In this document: positions 42,451 to 51,437 of the stretch, piece after piece
Layout of the letters: the number at the start of each line of letters is the position of its first letter
How positions within the stretch are numbered: the first letter of the stretch is position 1
From: Prorocentrum cordatum
Taxonomy: Eukaryota > Sar > Dinophyceae > Prorocentrales > Prorocentraceae
NCBI GenBank assembly: GCA_963575745.1
Contig: CAUYUJ010016349.1
Coordinates: 1 to 64,000, forward strand
Reading direction: 5' to 3'
DNA: 64,000 bases
The notes under the pieces: model-generated
Told to the model about the DNA's origin: nothing
Database searches by the model: none
What the model saw: only the letters and a program-made list of their open reading frames with translations
Translations under genes and position numbers: made by a program

Positions 42451-44481
42451 CTAGCGCGTCGAACGAACGTCTGCGGATTGGGCTGCGAAAGTCGCGCGCT
42501 TGATGCAATTCGGCGGCGCGGTCTCGCTAGGCCGCCTTTGCTTGTGAGAGGCGCGCGGGGACTCCGAGTTGACCGCAGGACCCTGCCCGTCAGGAGCGAG
42601 TTGGCGACCCCCCCTGCGCGGCCCTCCTGACGGCGATTTCGGTGCTTCCTCCAGAGCTGCCCCCCCAGGCGAACCCGAGACGCGGCTTGGGCCTGGCGGC
42701 TGGGCGCGCGCAGCGGCCGGCCAAGCTTTCGAAGTGGAAGATCCATATCCTCTCTCGGAGCCGTCGCGCGCGCTTTCGACCCCCGTATCTTCGAGGCGCC
42801 AGATGTTTGTGTTCAACGCGATGGCTCCATGCCAACTGCGTTCCGGCCTTAGCGGAGCGACATTCGTCAGATCCTGCGTCTTGCCGTGTTCGGGGTGCAA
42901 CGGGCTCGCATTTCGTGGGCCTCGGTCTATGGCCGACGGTGTCATGGGCTCAGAATTTTCCTTGACTTCGACGGGGCATGCGTGGGCTGGATCAAGGCAC
43001 GCCAGGAAATCGTTCGAACATTTGGCGTCGATGAGGATGATGCGCTCGCCCCCGTCGAGAAGAACAACGCATTCTGCGCGCCGCTGGGCTCGGAGGAGGG
43101 CTACCGCCTGCGCGGCAGCGTTAGCCGCGATCGGTTGGGTATATTGAGCTGCCTCGCATGCGGAGCGCCTGTCCAGCGCGGCGCCGCTGTCGCAGCCACC
43201 GACGCGACTTGGCCCCATATCAATATCCGAGACATTGGCGTGGCCATGCGGGAGGGTTGCCGGGGCTGCGCCTCCGGCCCCGAAGCGCAGAGCGCGCGGG
43301 GGAGATTGAGGGGTCGTGGCGCAGACCGCGCGCAAGTACGTTCGCAGAACAAATGGAAAGACACCCGCGAAGACGGCGTCGCCGACCGCCGAGTGGTCCG
43401 CAGGGCAAGACCGCATTCCACAGCAACAGCGTGGCAGTCTTCGCCCGGCAACCAGAGAGAGTCCGCGGACGACGGGCTGCGTGAGATAGAGAACCCCTGC
43501 ACGATGGGAAAGGCTAAGAAGCTGGGGCAAAGGTGGATCATGTATCAAAACTTACATATGAAGACGCCCGCTACTGGCAGCAACCCTGTTGTTCCTCCAA
43601 GGACATGGTGGCCGTGCATTAACACGGGTATTATGGAAGAGGAGGCCTGTGCCATCATCGAACCGTTCGACTGGGGGTGCGCTATCCCGTGGGGCTGCGA
43701 CCGCGACGAGCCCAGCTTGGGCTGGTCTGAATGGGGCCTCGAGTCCAAGCGGAGCGCCGAGATCCTGCCGCCCAATAATTTGAAAGCTGCAGTGGAACGG
43801 GGGCTGCAGGATAATTCCAGGGAGCTCCAGCCCCGACCGCCCGGGGTTGCGCCAGCGCGGGCGCCCCCCCTAGAGCGCAGTCAGCCAAAGGAGGGAAGAG
43901 GCCTTGCTCTACGCGGCCCGAGGGCCGCCCCGAGGCAGCAATAGCGACAGACAATGTCAAGGGCAAGGGCGAGGTGGCCGAGAATGACGGTAAAAGAGCT
44001 AAAAGGCGGAGCAGTCGCGCGCCAGATCGCCGACAGGAATCTCGACGTCGCCGAGCAGAAATTACCGACGCATTGGGCCTTGCACCCGCGTTCGGGCGCT
44101 GCCTCGTCGAGCTCTGCCAGGGCGCCCGGGCCGCCGGCCGCGAGAGCTTCGCGGCTGAGCGCGAATGGCGCTCCGGCGTGGCGTGCACCTGCCGACGCAT
44201 CGCGGCAGCGCGTGGACCTCGCCCCGCCGGGGGGCGATAACGCCGACAATGAGCGGCCGAATGCAGATTCCATTCCCCCGTGGCGCGAGAACGCCGACAA
44301 TTGGCGGTCGTTTTGGGTTGGGGCTCAGGCAATTGGCAAGGCTGCAGCAGCTGGGGCCGCGGCGACCACAGTTGGGGTTGAGTGGGTGAAAACGAGGGGC
44401 GTTCGCAGCTACGCTGCGAGGGCCCCCATCGACGCATCGGCGCTATGCGCCGAGAGCCTCGGAGCGCTGCGAAGCAGGTAG
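42451..44481. other. Ambiguous open frames on both strands
   Basis: A 365-codon frame is open on the minus strand (42451-43548) and overlapping frames are open on the plus strand (42886-43944, 43954-44481). High GC explains open frames in part. The most protein-like stretch is on the plus strand at about 43540-43830 (TWWPCINTGIMEEEACAIIE, WGLESKRSAEILPPNNLKAA). No domain decides between strands, so no gene is called. Confidence 0.3.
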
Positions 44482-45383
44482 CGGGCGAGCTGCCTGCCGG
44501 GCGCGGCGCGACGGGCCGCTACATATAAGCACGATTCGGGGCGTTGACAACTTGTTTGCGCCCACCCGCGCGGGCGGGGCTCGCCAGGGGGGCCGCGGGG
44601 GGAGTTGATTTAGTCGCCCCTGCGTTGCCTCAGCATGGATGCCCCGCCGCCGCCAGACATCGCTGACTTATCGAAGCTGCTTCGGCTTCGGTCGCGAGCG
44701 AAAAAAGAGAGGCCCGCCCGCCGCCGCTCGCGCGCCCTCGCGGGCGCCACCCCGGCTGGCCCTCATTTGAGCAACGTGATTTTTGTCATATTAGCGGCGC
44801 ATCATTTTGAGCAATTGCTGGAAGCAGTACATGCCGAAGAAGTCGTTTGGATCTGAGCACGAAACTATTATTGGAACAAGATCACCAATAAGAGCACGAA
44901 TATGCTTTGCCGCTTAGTCGGGTTGCGAAAGTTTCCCTCCTGACGGAGAACTGGCAAAACACTTCAAAGGAAAAAGAAGGAGGTGCCCTCTCTGGAGGCC
45001 TCTTTGGGGCCTGTTGTGGCGTCCTGGACCCTCTCGGGCCGTCTGGGGGCCGTTTCGCGCGTTTGGGATCGAGCGTTGGGCGACTCGTTGCCCCCGCGGA
45101 CCGTTGGATGGGTCTCTCGGGGCCCTTTTGGCTTGTGTTGGGGCACCTTCGGTTCCGACAAAGTAGCGCGAGAAACCGCGACAAGGCGCGAGAAACCCCG
45201 ACACATTTTGCCATTTGGGCTCCGGGCCACTTTAAGAGCCAGCAGGAGTAACGATGAAGGCTTCGAGTATTGGGCAAAAGACCAGAGGACACACCCACTC
45301 CGCGCCTGCCGGCGCGGTGGCGGATTTACATGAAGAAAGGGAACCTTCTCGATTCTCCTCCTCGATTATACTCCTCCTCCTCC
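44482..45383. other. No gene; contains diverged CTTGGGGCC-type repeat
   Basis: 44985-45135 is rich in CTCTTTGGGGCC and CTGGGGGCCG words like the arrays at 35.9-39.5 kb. A short (CTC)n run leads into the DinoSL relics at 45384. Confidence 0.5.
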
Positions 45384-45434
45384 TCCGTAGCCATTTTGGC
45401 CCAAGCCATTTTGGCTCAAGCCGTATCGGCTAAG
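45384..45434 (+). other. Three tandem DinoSL relics
   Basis: 45384-45405 matches the 22 nt dinoflagellate spliced leader with one mismatch (GGCCCAAG for GGCTCAAG). 45406-45420 is an exact copy of its last 15 bases (CCATTTTGGCTCAAG). 45421-45434 (CCGTATCGGCTAAG) resembles a third, more diverged 15-mer. A full leader followed by copies truncated at the internal AG is the known signature of an mRNA that was trans-spliced, reverse-transcribed and reinserted several times. Confidence 0.85.
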
Positions 45435-45562
45435 GGTGGTCTGCGCGACCCGCTCGGCCTGGCTCCCCCCGACCCGCTCCTCGGGTCTTCCTGCTCCCTC
45501 TCCCTCGGGCCGGGCGCGCCTCGGCCGTCGGCCGCCCGCCCTCTGTCCTTCCCGCTCCAGCC

Positions 45563-46636
45563 ATGGCTGAGGCCGCTCGTGTTGCAGGATCCGTGAACGG
45601 CCTGCCTGCGCTGCCTGGACAGACCCCCCCTCTCGCCCCTGCGGGGGCCGTGGGAGGGAGTGCGCTGCCGCCCGTGCCCGAGGTGCAGTCGGAGGTGCCC
45701 GTGCAGCTCAGCGCCTTGACGGCGATTGTGAAAGAAGGGTTTACCTCGCACACAGCAGAGTTTGAGTTGTTTCGCCAGCAGATGTCAGTGATGGGGACCA
45801 ACTTCGATCGAATGCAGGAGGAGTTCGCGGAGATGAATCGTCGATCGGAGGCTCGTTGGGCAGAGATGAAGAAATCCCAGGACGCAGCGATCCACCAGGT
45901 CTCGGTTGACACAGATGCGAAGTTGGCGGCAGTAGTGGCAAATATCGACGTTCAGATGCATGAGTTACATCAGAAGCTCTCGGCAGGTTCGTCGACTCGT
46001 GCCGATTCGGAGTTCGAGCTCGTGGGAGGTGATGGGGAAGGAGGGCGTCGGAAGATGTTGAGGACGTCGGGCCCCGACCAAGCCAGTGCTACTCGTCTCA
46101 TTGTTCTAGGTTTTGAGAAGCCCCTGCTGGAAGCGTCTCTCAAGGAAGCGGTGGCCCCGATTGTCGCCGCGTGTAGTCCAGCTGGTGAAGGACCGATCGT
46201 TCGAGCATACTCCCTCACGCGGAAGGTGATCCTTGACTTCCCCAGTACTCTGTCGTGCGCGGCGTTCTTCGGTAAGAGCCAGACCATTGGTAAGACTGTA
46301 TACCAGAGCCCGATTGATAACCAGGGCTGGGAGCTCCGCGTGCGTCGTGACTTGCCCCCCGCTAGCCGTAAGTTGTTCTACTACCTGGGGCAGACTCGTG
46401 CGATCATCAGGAAGGTCTTGGGGGGGAAAGGTTTCCAGGTGGGCAGCAACGGTCTCGGCGGTCAGATAAGCGGTCTCATTACGGCTACCCACCCAGTCAT
46501 ACTTGCGAAGGTCACTGTCCTTGAGTGCGGTCGCCCCGAACTCGTTCTGATTCCTGAGGCCCTCGGAACGTTCGGAGTAGGTGAGTGCGCTGGCTGCATT
46601 GCGACCTTTTTTGATCAGATTCGGCCCTTTGTGTGA
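45563..46636 (+). CDS. LINE 2 ORF1, coiled-coil RNA-binding-type protein
   Basis: 357 codons from ATG in a good context (GCCATGG). A Pro/Ala-rich start is followed by a coiled coil (AEFELFRQQMSVMGTNFDRM to NRRSEARWAEMKKSQDAAIH, residues 60-130), then a globular domain (TRLIVLGFEKPLLEASLKEA, RKVILDFPSTLSCAAFFGKS, ASRKLFYYLGQTRAIIRKVL) that looks like the RRM-plus-C-terminal-domain arrangement of L1-type ORF1 proteins. It would coat the element RNA. The frame is complete. The stop at 46636 is about 240 bp before the endonuclease begins. Confidence 0.7.
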   Translation: MAEAARVAGSVNGLPALPGQTPPLAPAGAVGGSALPPVPEVQSEVPVQLSALTAIVKEGFTSHTAEFELFRQQMSVMGTNFDRMQEEFAEMNRRSEARWAEMKKSQDAAIHQVSVDTDAKLAAVVANIDVQMHELHQKLSAGSSTRADSEFELVGGDGEGGRRKMLRTSGPDQASATRLIVLGFEKPLLEASLKEAVAPIVAACSPAGEGPIVRAYSLTRKVILDFPSTLSCAAFFGKSQTIGKTVYQSPIDNQGWELRVRRDLPPASRKLFYYLGQTRAIIRKVLGGKGFQVGSNGLGGQISGLITATHPVILAKVTVLECGRPELVLIPEALGTFGVGECAGCIATFFDQIRPFV

Positions 46637-46842
46637 GGCCCACAGTTGTCCTGGAGCACCCTGCCTCGGGATTCCTAGTGCGCTGCCTGGCTTTTTTTGT
46701 CGGGTCCCTGGTGGTTCGGGCCCTCCCTGGGATGGTGGGCCTGTCGGGGGGAACCATCGGACCCGTGTGCCGACTAGCCGGGGCAGTGCTCAGCCAGCCA
46801 ACCAGTGTTTCAATCTGAATTCAGGAGGACCGTTTACCCCTG

Positions 46843-47813
46843 GTGACCCGTCCTCTGGAGCGAACGGGGTGTTTGCTCCCACTTCTGCGCTTGCCTTGTG
46901 CTCTTGGAATACACGTGCTCTCTTCTCATCGTACTCCTACTTCGTCTCCACTGGCAGCTCGGCGTTATAAGCAGATGTATGGTCTTGTTGGCAGGTTTGA
47001 CGCTGTGTGTTTACAGGAGACTCATGGCGCGGCGTCTGATGTGGAGATGTTCCAGCGTGATGACCGTTGTCGCAGTGCAATTGTTCACCATTCGATGATC
47101 GATCCGAGGGCTGGGGCGTTGTGGTTACAGTCATATCGAGCAAGCTGGCTTCGCAGTTCGAATCGATCGCTCCGATTCCGTTGATTGCTGGCCGTGTTCT
47201 CGCCTCGCACCTGAAGGGGCGTCGTGGGGACCTAGTGATTGTCAATGTGCACATGCCGAATACTTCTGATCCAGTTGCGATGTATCGCAGGTACCTGTGT
47301 GTGATTCAGGCGTTCCTTCCATTGGCTGCGCACACTATGTGCTTGATTGCTGGGGATTGGAGCTTTATGGAGGTGGAGGAGGGGCGGTTTCGGACTGGCG
47401 GCACGTGGTTAGCAGGGGATAGGGAACACACTGATGCCTTTCAGTCTATTTGTGGGTCTTGGGCTGAGCTTGTCCAACCAGATCCGACACGGCGTGATGT
47501 GTTCCAGGGAGAAGTCCGTGGGGTTGCCCGTCTGGACCGCATCTACACATCTCTCTCGGCCCCTGTCTTGAATGATTTGGCGGTGACGGTAAATGCCCTG
47601 GGGCGTGCCGTGAAGACCTTCGCCTCGTCTGACCACATCCTTGTTGTGACCGCTGTCGCTTTGAGAATGCCATCAGCATTGCCCACCCAGATTCCTAAGT
47701 GGATTTCCCGACATGGAGCTGACCATGAGTTGTGTGCCAGGGCTATTAGGGAAATCGACCAGGATTTGACCCCTCGGGAGAAACTTGCTCGGGTGCAGGA
47801 GATATTCTGGTAG
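46843..47813 (+). pseudogene. LINE 2 ORF2, endonuclease domain in several frames
   Basis: Apurinic-type (EEP) endonuclease that would nick the target for reverse transcription. Visible motifs: LALCSWNTRALF in one frame (about 46890-46930), VCLQETHG with the conserved Glu in a second (about 47010), then from 47090 a third frame with GRRGDLVIVNVHMP, AGDWSFMEVEEGRF, RLDRIYTS and ASSDH (Asp-His) near 47620-47640. At least two frame changes separate them. The key His/Asp/Glu positions are recognisable, so decay is recent or the breaks are assembly errors. Confidence 0.65.
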
Positions 47814-48008
47814 ATGGCCCCTCTGTTCAAGGCTCGGCTTCGGTTGAAGCCCCCGAAAGAGAATTGAGAGAAGCTCCGCTTTGCTATGATGGCCTTCCGT
47901 GGGTGGCGTATGGGCAGGTTTGACCAGTGTGTGCGTGCGATACGTGCGTATCCTCGGTTGCTTCAGTACTTTGATCCAGACCGTGAGAGATGCTAGGATA
48001 TAGTCGGC

Positions 48009-49365
48009 TTGGGTGCATTGGTGCAGTCTCTGAAGGATGCTTGGTATCAGTCGGAGGAACGGGCGATGGACGGGTGGGAGGATGACGAGAAGTCTAAGGT
48101 TAAGGCCATGGCCCGCTTGCAACACCTCCGTCGAGCTTGGTCGAAGATGCGTCGGCGCCATGGGCTCTCTGGGGTCCTGGACAGTTCTGGGCAGGTGTGC
48201 CCTTCTCCGACGGCCTCTGCTGAGGCCCTTCGGGACCATTGGCAGGCGGTCTTTGCCGCGAAGGAACCTGATCGGACCCTGTGGCTTGAAATCCCAGCTC
48301 ATGCCCAGCCGATCCAGTTGGACCCATTACATTGGAAGTTGGACGTTGACGGTTTTATTGAGCGAGCCCGATTTAAGCATCACTCTGCCCCTGGGGAGGA
48401 TGGCATTCCGTATGGGTGCTGGAAAGCTGAGGGGGCCGCTGATGTTTTATTTGTTGTTTATGATGAGATGTACCAGGCGTCTGGGGGTATTGTTTCGGCG
48501 TGCATGCGTCGAGGAAGGATGTGTTTCCTGCCCAAAGACTTCAAATACGACGAGAACCCCGCTGTCCTTGTTCGGTCGCCTGGTAAGACTCGCCCACTCA
48601 CGCTTGCGAATACCGATGCGAAGCTCCTGAGTGACGCCTTCTCCATTGGCCTCTGGCGGGCTGCACCGTCAGTGATCGATCCGATCCAGCGTGGTGGGGT
48701 CCCGCGTCGTGGGCTCCTTGACAACGTGGTTGAGATTGAATGGTGGGGTCTTCGTCAGATGCTTACTGGTGGGGATCGCTCGGGCATTCTTTTCGCGGGC
48801 TTTTTAGGCTGCGTTCCCCTCTCTGATCGTATCCTGGATCTTGGCGGTCTTGGAGGCTATGGGTGTTCCTGGTGAGGTTTGGTTTCTATCGCGAGTGGTG
48901 CCGTGACAATGTGGCTGTAATCCACTTCCCTGGGGCTACTGGTATTGCTTTTTCGGTGGAGCGTGGGGTGCGTCAAGGTGATCCTGCTTCGATGCTTCTC
49001 TTCGCTTATGCGTTAGACCCAGTATTGCGTTGGATGAGGGCAAGCTCACTGACCATGTCCATCGGATTAGAGCCTACGCTGATGATCTCTCCTTCTGCCT
49101 TCCCAACATCCTGACTGACCTCCAGCCGACGCTCTCGCTCCTTCGTAAGTTGGAACATGCCGTGGGACTTGGGCTGAACATTCCCAAATGTAAGGTACTG
49201 GTGATTGGCTCGCTTGATCCTGATAGATTAGTTGCCCACCTTCGAGCCAAGGGAGTGAGTACTACCGCATTGGGTTTGTTCGCGTGGTTCTATACTTGGG
49301 ATTCTGGCTCGGGCCTGGGGCTCTGGACAAAGTATGAAACAACACCATCCCCAAGTTCTGGATGA
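48009..49365 (+). pseudogene. LINE 2 ORF2, reverse transcriptase domain in several frames
   Basis: The first frame (48009-48875) carries HHSAPGEDGIPYGCWK, MCFLPKD and RPLTLANTDAKLLSDAF, typical RT motifs 1-2. Motif A reads GILFAGFLGCVPLS: Gly (GGC, 48798-48800) stands where FADF would have Asp. The next frame (48863-49020) has VERGVRQGDPASMLLFAYAL (motif B), and a third (from about 49030) has RAYADDLSFCL (motif C, both Asp present, 49081-49086). The enzyme would copy the element RNA at the nicked target. Three frames and the motif A change indicate a dead copy as assembled. Confidence 0.75.
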
Positions 49366-49499
49366 CGGTTCGGAGGCTTCGTGGGCTTGGGCTTGGGCTT
49401 CCGCAGACCATTCGCCTTTTCCACTCGCACTGCATGTCGATTCTGGCGTACCAGTTACAACTCTGTTCAGTGGCCTAGGCTCTTCGGAAAGCGTATAAT

Positions 49500-50480
49500 G
49501 AGGCCTTACAGGTGATTCCTGCTGGTCCCCGCCATGCCTTCTCGAGGGAGATGCTGACGGGCATGCGAGCGTTGGGGGCCTCTTTAGAATGCTTGGATAT
49601 CGATTGTTTTTCGAAGGCTATCAAGTTTCGGGTGGTGATGTCTTGCTCCAGTATTGACGCTATCCAATATGAGATGGAGTCGTTGACGGTTTCCCTGGAG
49701 GACGATAACTTCATTCCCGCTCGACTGTTCTGGCCCTGGTGGAAGTCTTCCTGGATGAGGACTACGGTGAATGAAGTAGGCAACTTCACGGCCCCGACTC
49801 TGGAACCCATCCCCAAGAAATCCCTCCAGAAGAAAGCTATGCGCAAGCTCAGAGGGCTCCGTGACCCCACTGTTCCCCTCCGCACCATGGTTCAGAGGGT
49901 GTCCAAGTGGGTGGGTCCCGACCGTTTTACGGTAGCTGACTTTCAGGTGCTTGCCCAGAGGATGCGTAAAGTTGAGAAGGACAGCGCGATGCACCTCGTC
50001 ACGGGGGTCCTTAGAGTGCTCTGCCGTGGGGTCTGTATCTCCAGTCGGCTGCGTACCACGGTGGAGGGCTGTGCGTTTGGGTGTCCTCTGGCTGACGACG
50101 ATCTGAGGCATTATCGCGTGTGCCCCAAGTTGAAGGCAGGGTTGATTGACATATTCCCCCGTGGTGGACTTCTGAGGTCCTGGGCCGCGGCTCTAACGGG
50201 TGAGGATTGGCTCCTCACTCTTTGTTGTTTGGGGCCACAGTGGGGGCGGTCGCGTGACCTTGTGGGGCGTGCCCTCATTGATTGCTTTCTGGCCGCGCAT
50301 GATGCTCGCAGGACTGGCTCGGTCCAGCCGGGGGAGTTTCTAATAAAAGCCAGGCTTCGGCAGTTGTCTCGTCGGCGCCCCAAGCTTCATGAGGCGCTTC
50401 ATGCGCTGCGTCTGACTGCTGCTGCTGCGGCCCCTCCCCCTGCTCCTCCTGCTCCTCCTGCCGTGCTCCTCCTCTCCTGA
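49500..50480 (+). CDS. LINE 2 ORF2, C-terminal part with zinc knuckle
   Basis: An intact frame reads AFSREMLTGMRALGASLECL, LEDDNFIPARLFWPWWKSSW, VSKWVGPDRFTVADFQVLAQ and a Cys/His knuckle CAFGCPLADDDLRHYRVC (about 50070-50125) of the kind found at the C-terminus of LINE reverse transcriptases. It ends with an Ala/Pro tail at 50480. It is continuous with the RT in order but not in frame with the YADD segment. Confidence 0.65.
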   Translation, partial: EALQVIPAGPRHAFSREMLTGMRALGASLECLDIDCFSKAIKFRVVMSCSSIDAIQYEMESLTVSLEDDNFIPARLFWPWWKSSWMRTTVNEVGNFTAPTLEPIPKKSLQKKAMRKLRGLRDPTVPLRTMVQRVSKWVGPDRFTVADFQVLAQRMRKVEKDSAMHLVTGVLRVLCRGVCISSRLRTTVEGCAFGCPLADDDLRHYRVCPKLKAGLIDIFPRGGLLRSWAAALTGEDWLLTLCCLGPQWGRSRDLVGRALIDCFLAAHDARRTGSVQPGEFLIKARLRQLSRRRPKLHEALHALRLTAAAAAPPPAPPAPPAVLLLS

Positions 50481-50548
50481 GTTGCCGTGTCCCCCTTTTT
50501 TGTCCCCCCTTTTCCCTGTGGCCCCCTAGGTATTGTTCCATGCATGAT

Positions 50549-50553
50549 GCTGT
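50549..50553. other. Target-site duplication, left copy (GCTGT)
   Basis: GCTGT immediately precedes the 5' LTR, and the same five bases (59823-59827) immediately follow the 3' LTR. A 5 bp duplication is normal for Copia integrases. Confidence 0.85.
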
Positions 50554-50732
50554 TGTGATTCCCGCTCGCTCCCCGTGCCTTTCCTGCTCCTTCCCTGCTT
50601 CCCCGCTCTATCTCTCACGCCCGCCTTGTCGCTGCCATTTTGTTTCAAACTAGGGCCCTTGGCCTTAGAGCTACGCAGAGTGTTTCGCCGCGCGATCATT
50701 CGACAAACGATGTCAGCGATATCCGTATCACA
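50554..50732 (+). repeat. 5' LTR of the Copia element (179 bp)
   Basis: Starts TGTGATTCCCGCTC and ends CCGTATCACA. Compared with the 3' LTR it has G instead of A at three positions (early GCTCG/GCTCA, GATG/GATA and CCG/CCA near the end) and is otherwise identical. Confidence 0.95.
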
Positions 50733-50733
50733 G

Positions 50734-50750
50734 TGGTAGCTGGGAGCGAG
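50734..50750 (+). other. Primer-binding site candidate
   Basis: TGGTAGC begins one base after the LTR. TGGTAGC is complementary to the 3' end of initiator tRNA-Met as used by Ty1-type elements; pairing beyond these seven bases is uncertain. Confidence 0.6.
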
Positions 50751-50853
50751 GCTCGCTATCCCGGCCCGCGGGGCCGTATACTCAAGACGACGTCCGCGAC
50801 GTCGCGCTCCATATTGGAATCGAGGCCCAGCGGCCTCCTCGCGCTGTTGCTCA

Positions 50854-51325
50854 GCGCCAGCATCTACGCCAGCGTCAGCGACGCCAGCATCTACGCCAGC
50901 GTCAGCGACGCCAGCACCAACGCCAGCGTCAGCGACGCCAGCGACTACGCCTACTACGCCTACATCCCTGCCAACTCCAGCGCCAGCGTCAGCGACGCCA
51001 GCTACTCCATCTTCTTTCCCACCCTCAGCAGCGACGACAGCTACTTCTCCTACGCCTGTGTCAGCGACGCGGCATACTTCTCCTACGCCTGTGTCAGCGA
51101 CGCGGCATACTTCTCCTACGACGGTGTCAACGACGCCACATACTTCTCCCACGACGGTGTCAGCGACGCCACATACTTCTCCTACGACGGTGTCAGCGAC
51201 GCCACATACTTCTCCCACGACGGTGTCAGCGACGCCACATACTTCCTCTACGACGGTGTCAGCGACGCCACATACTTCTCCTACGACGGTGTCAGCGACG
51301 CCCCATACTTCTCCTACGACGGTGT
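50854..51325 (+). repeat. Minisatellites in the Copia leader (27 bp x3, 33 bp x8.6)
   Basis: Three 27 bp units (GCCAGCATCTACGCCAGCGT type) at about 50854-50940, then from 51042 eight full and one partial 33 bp units beginning TACTTCTCCTACGACGGTGT. Because both units are multiples of three and lack stops, the tract is open in several frames on both strands (one reads YFSYDGVSDAT repeats). It lies upstream of the likely gag ATG at 51438 and is probably untranslated leader. Confidence 0.9.
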
Positions 51326-51437
51326 AATTCCCCACCAGCTTATCGATACGGCAGGCGCCGACATCGATTACGGCATCGAGTTCAACTTCGACTTCTTTTC
51401 GTGGTCTGGTATTCTTTGCAGTCCATTCATAGACAAG

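Larger units (their letters stand above)
45384..50548 (+). mobile_element. LINE 2: non-LTR retrotransposon with DinoSL relics, frame-broken
   Basis: Order: DinoSL relics, about 130 bp leader, coiled-coil ORF1 (45563-46636), AP-type endonuclease (46880-47813), reverse transcriptase (48009-49365), C-terminal zinc knuckle (ending 50480), short 3' region. The order ORF1, endonuclease, RT, CCHC is that of the L1/CR1/Jockey-like lineages. ORF1 is intact but the ORF2 region changes frame at least six times. The Copia element begins at 50554, so the 3' end of LINE 2 may continue after 59827. Confidence 0.8.

Noticed and set aside
42451-43548. 365-codon minus-strand gene
   Set aside because: No recognisable domain, and overlapping plus-strand frames are equally open, so strand and reality cannot be decided.
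50618-50640. DinoSL-like GCCATTTTG...TTTCAA in the Copia LTR
   Set aside because: Only about 15 of 21 positions match, and the same bases occur in both LTRs as part of the element. Not enough to call a relic.
51042-51325. CRISPR-like regular repeats
   Set aside because: The 33 bp units are contiguous without unique spacers; it is a minisatellite.
50640-51437. N-terminal extension of Copia gag beginning inside the LTR
   Set aside because: There is no ATG and it would translate the LTR, the primer site and the minisatellite. ATG 51438 is a better start.
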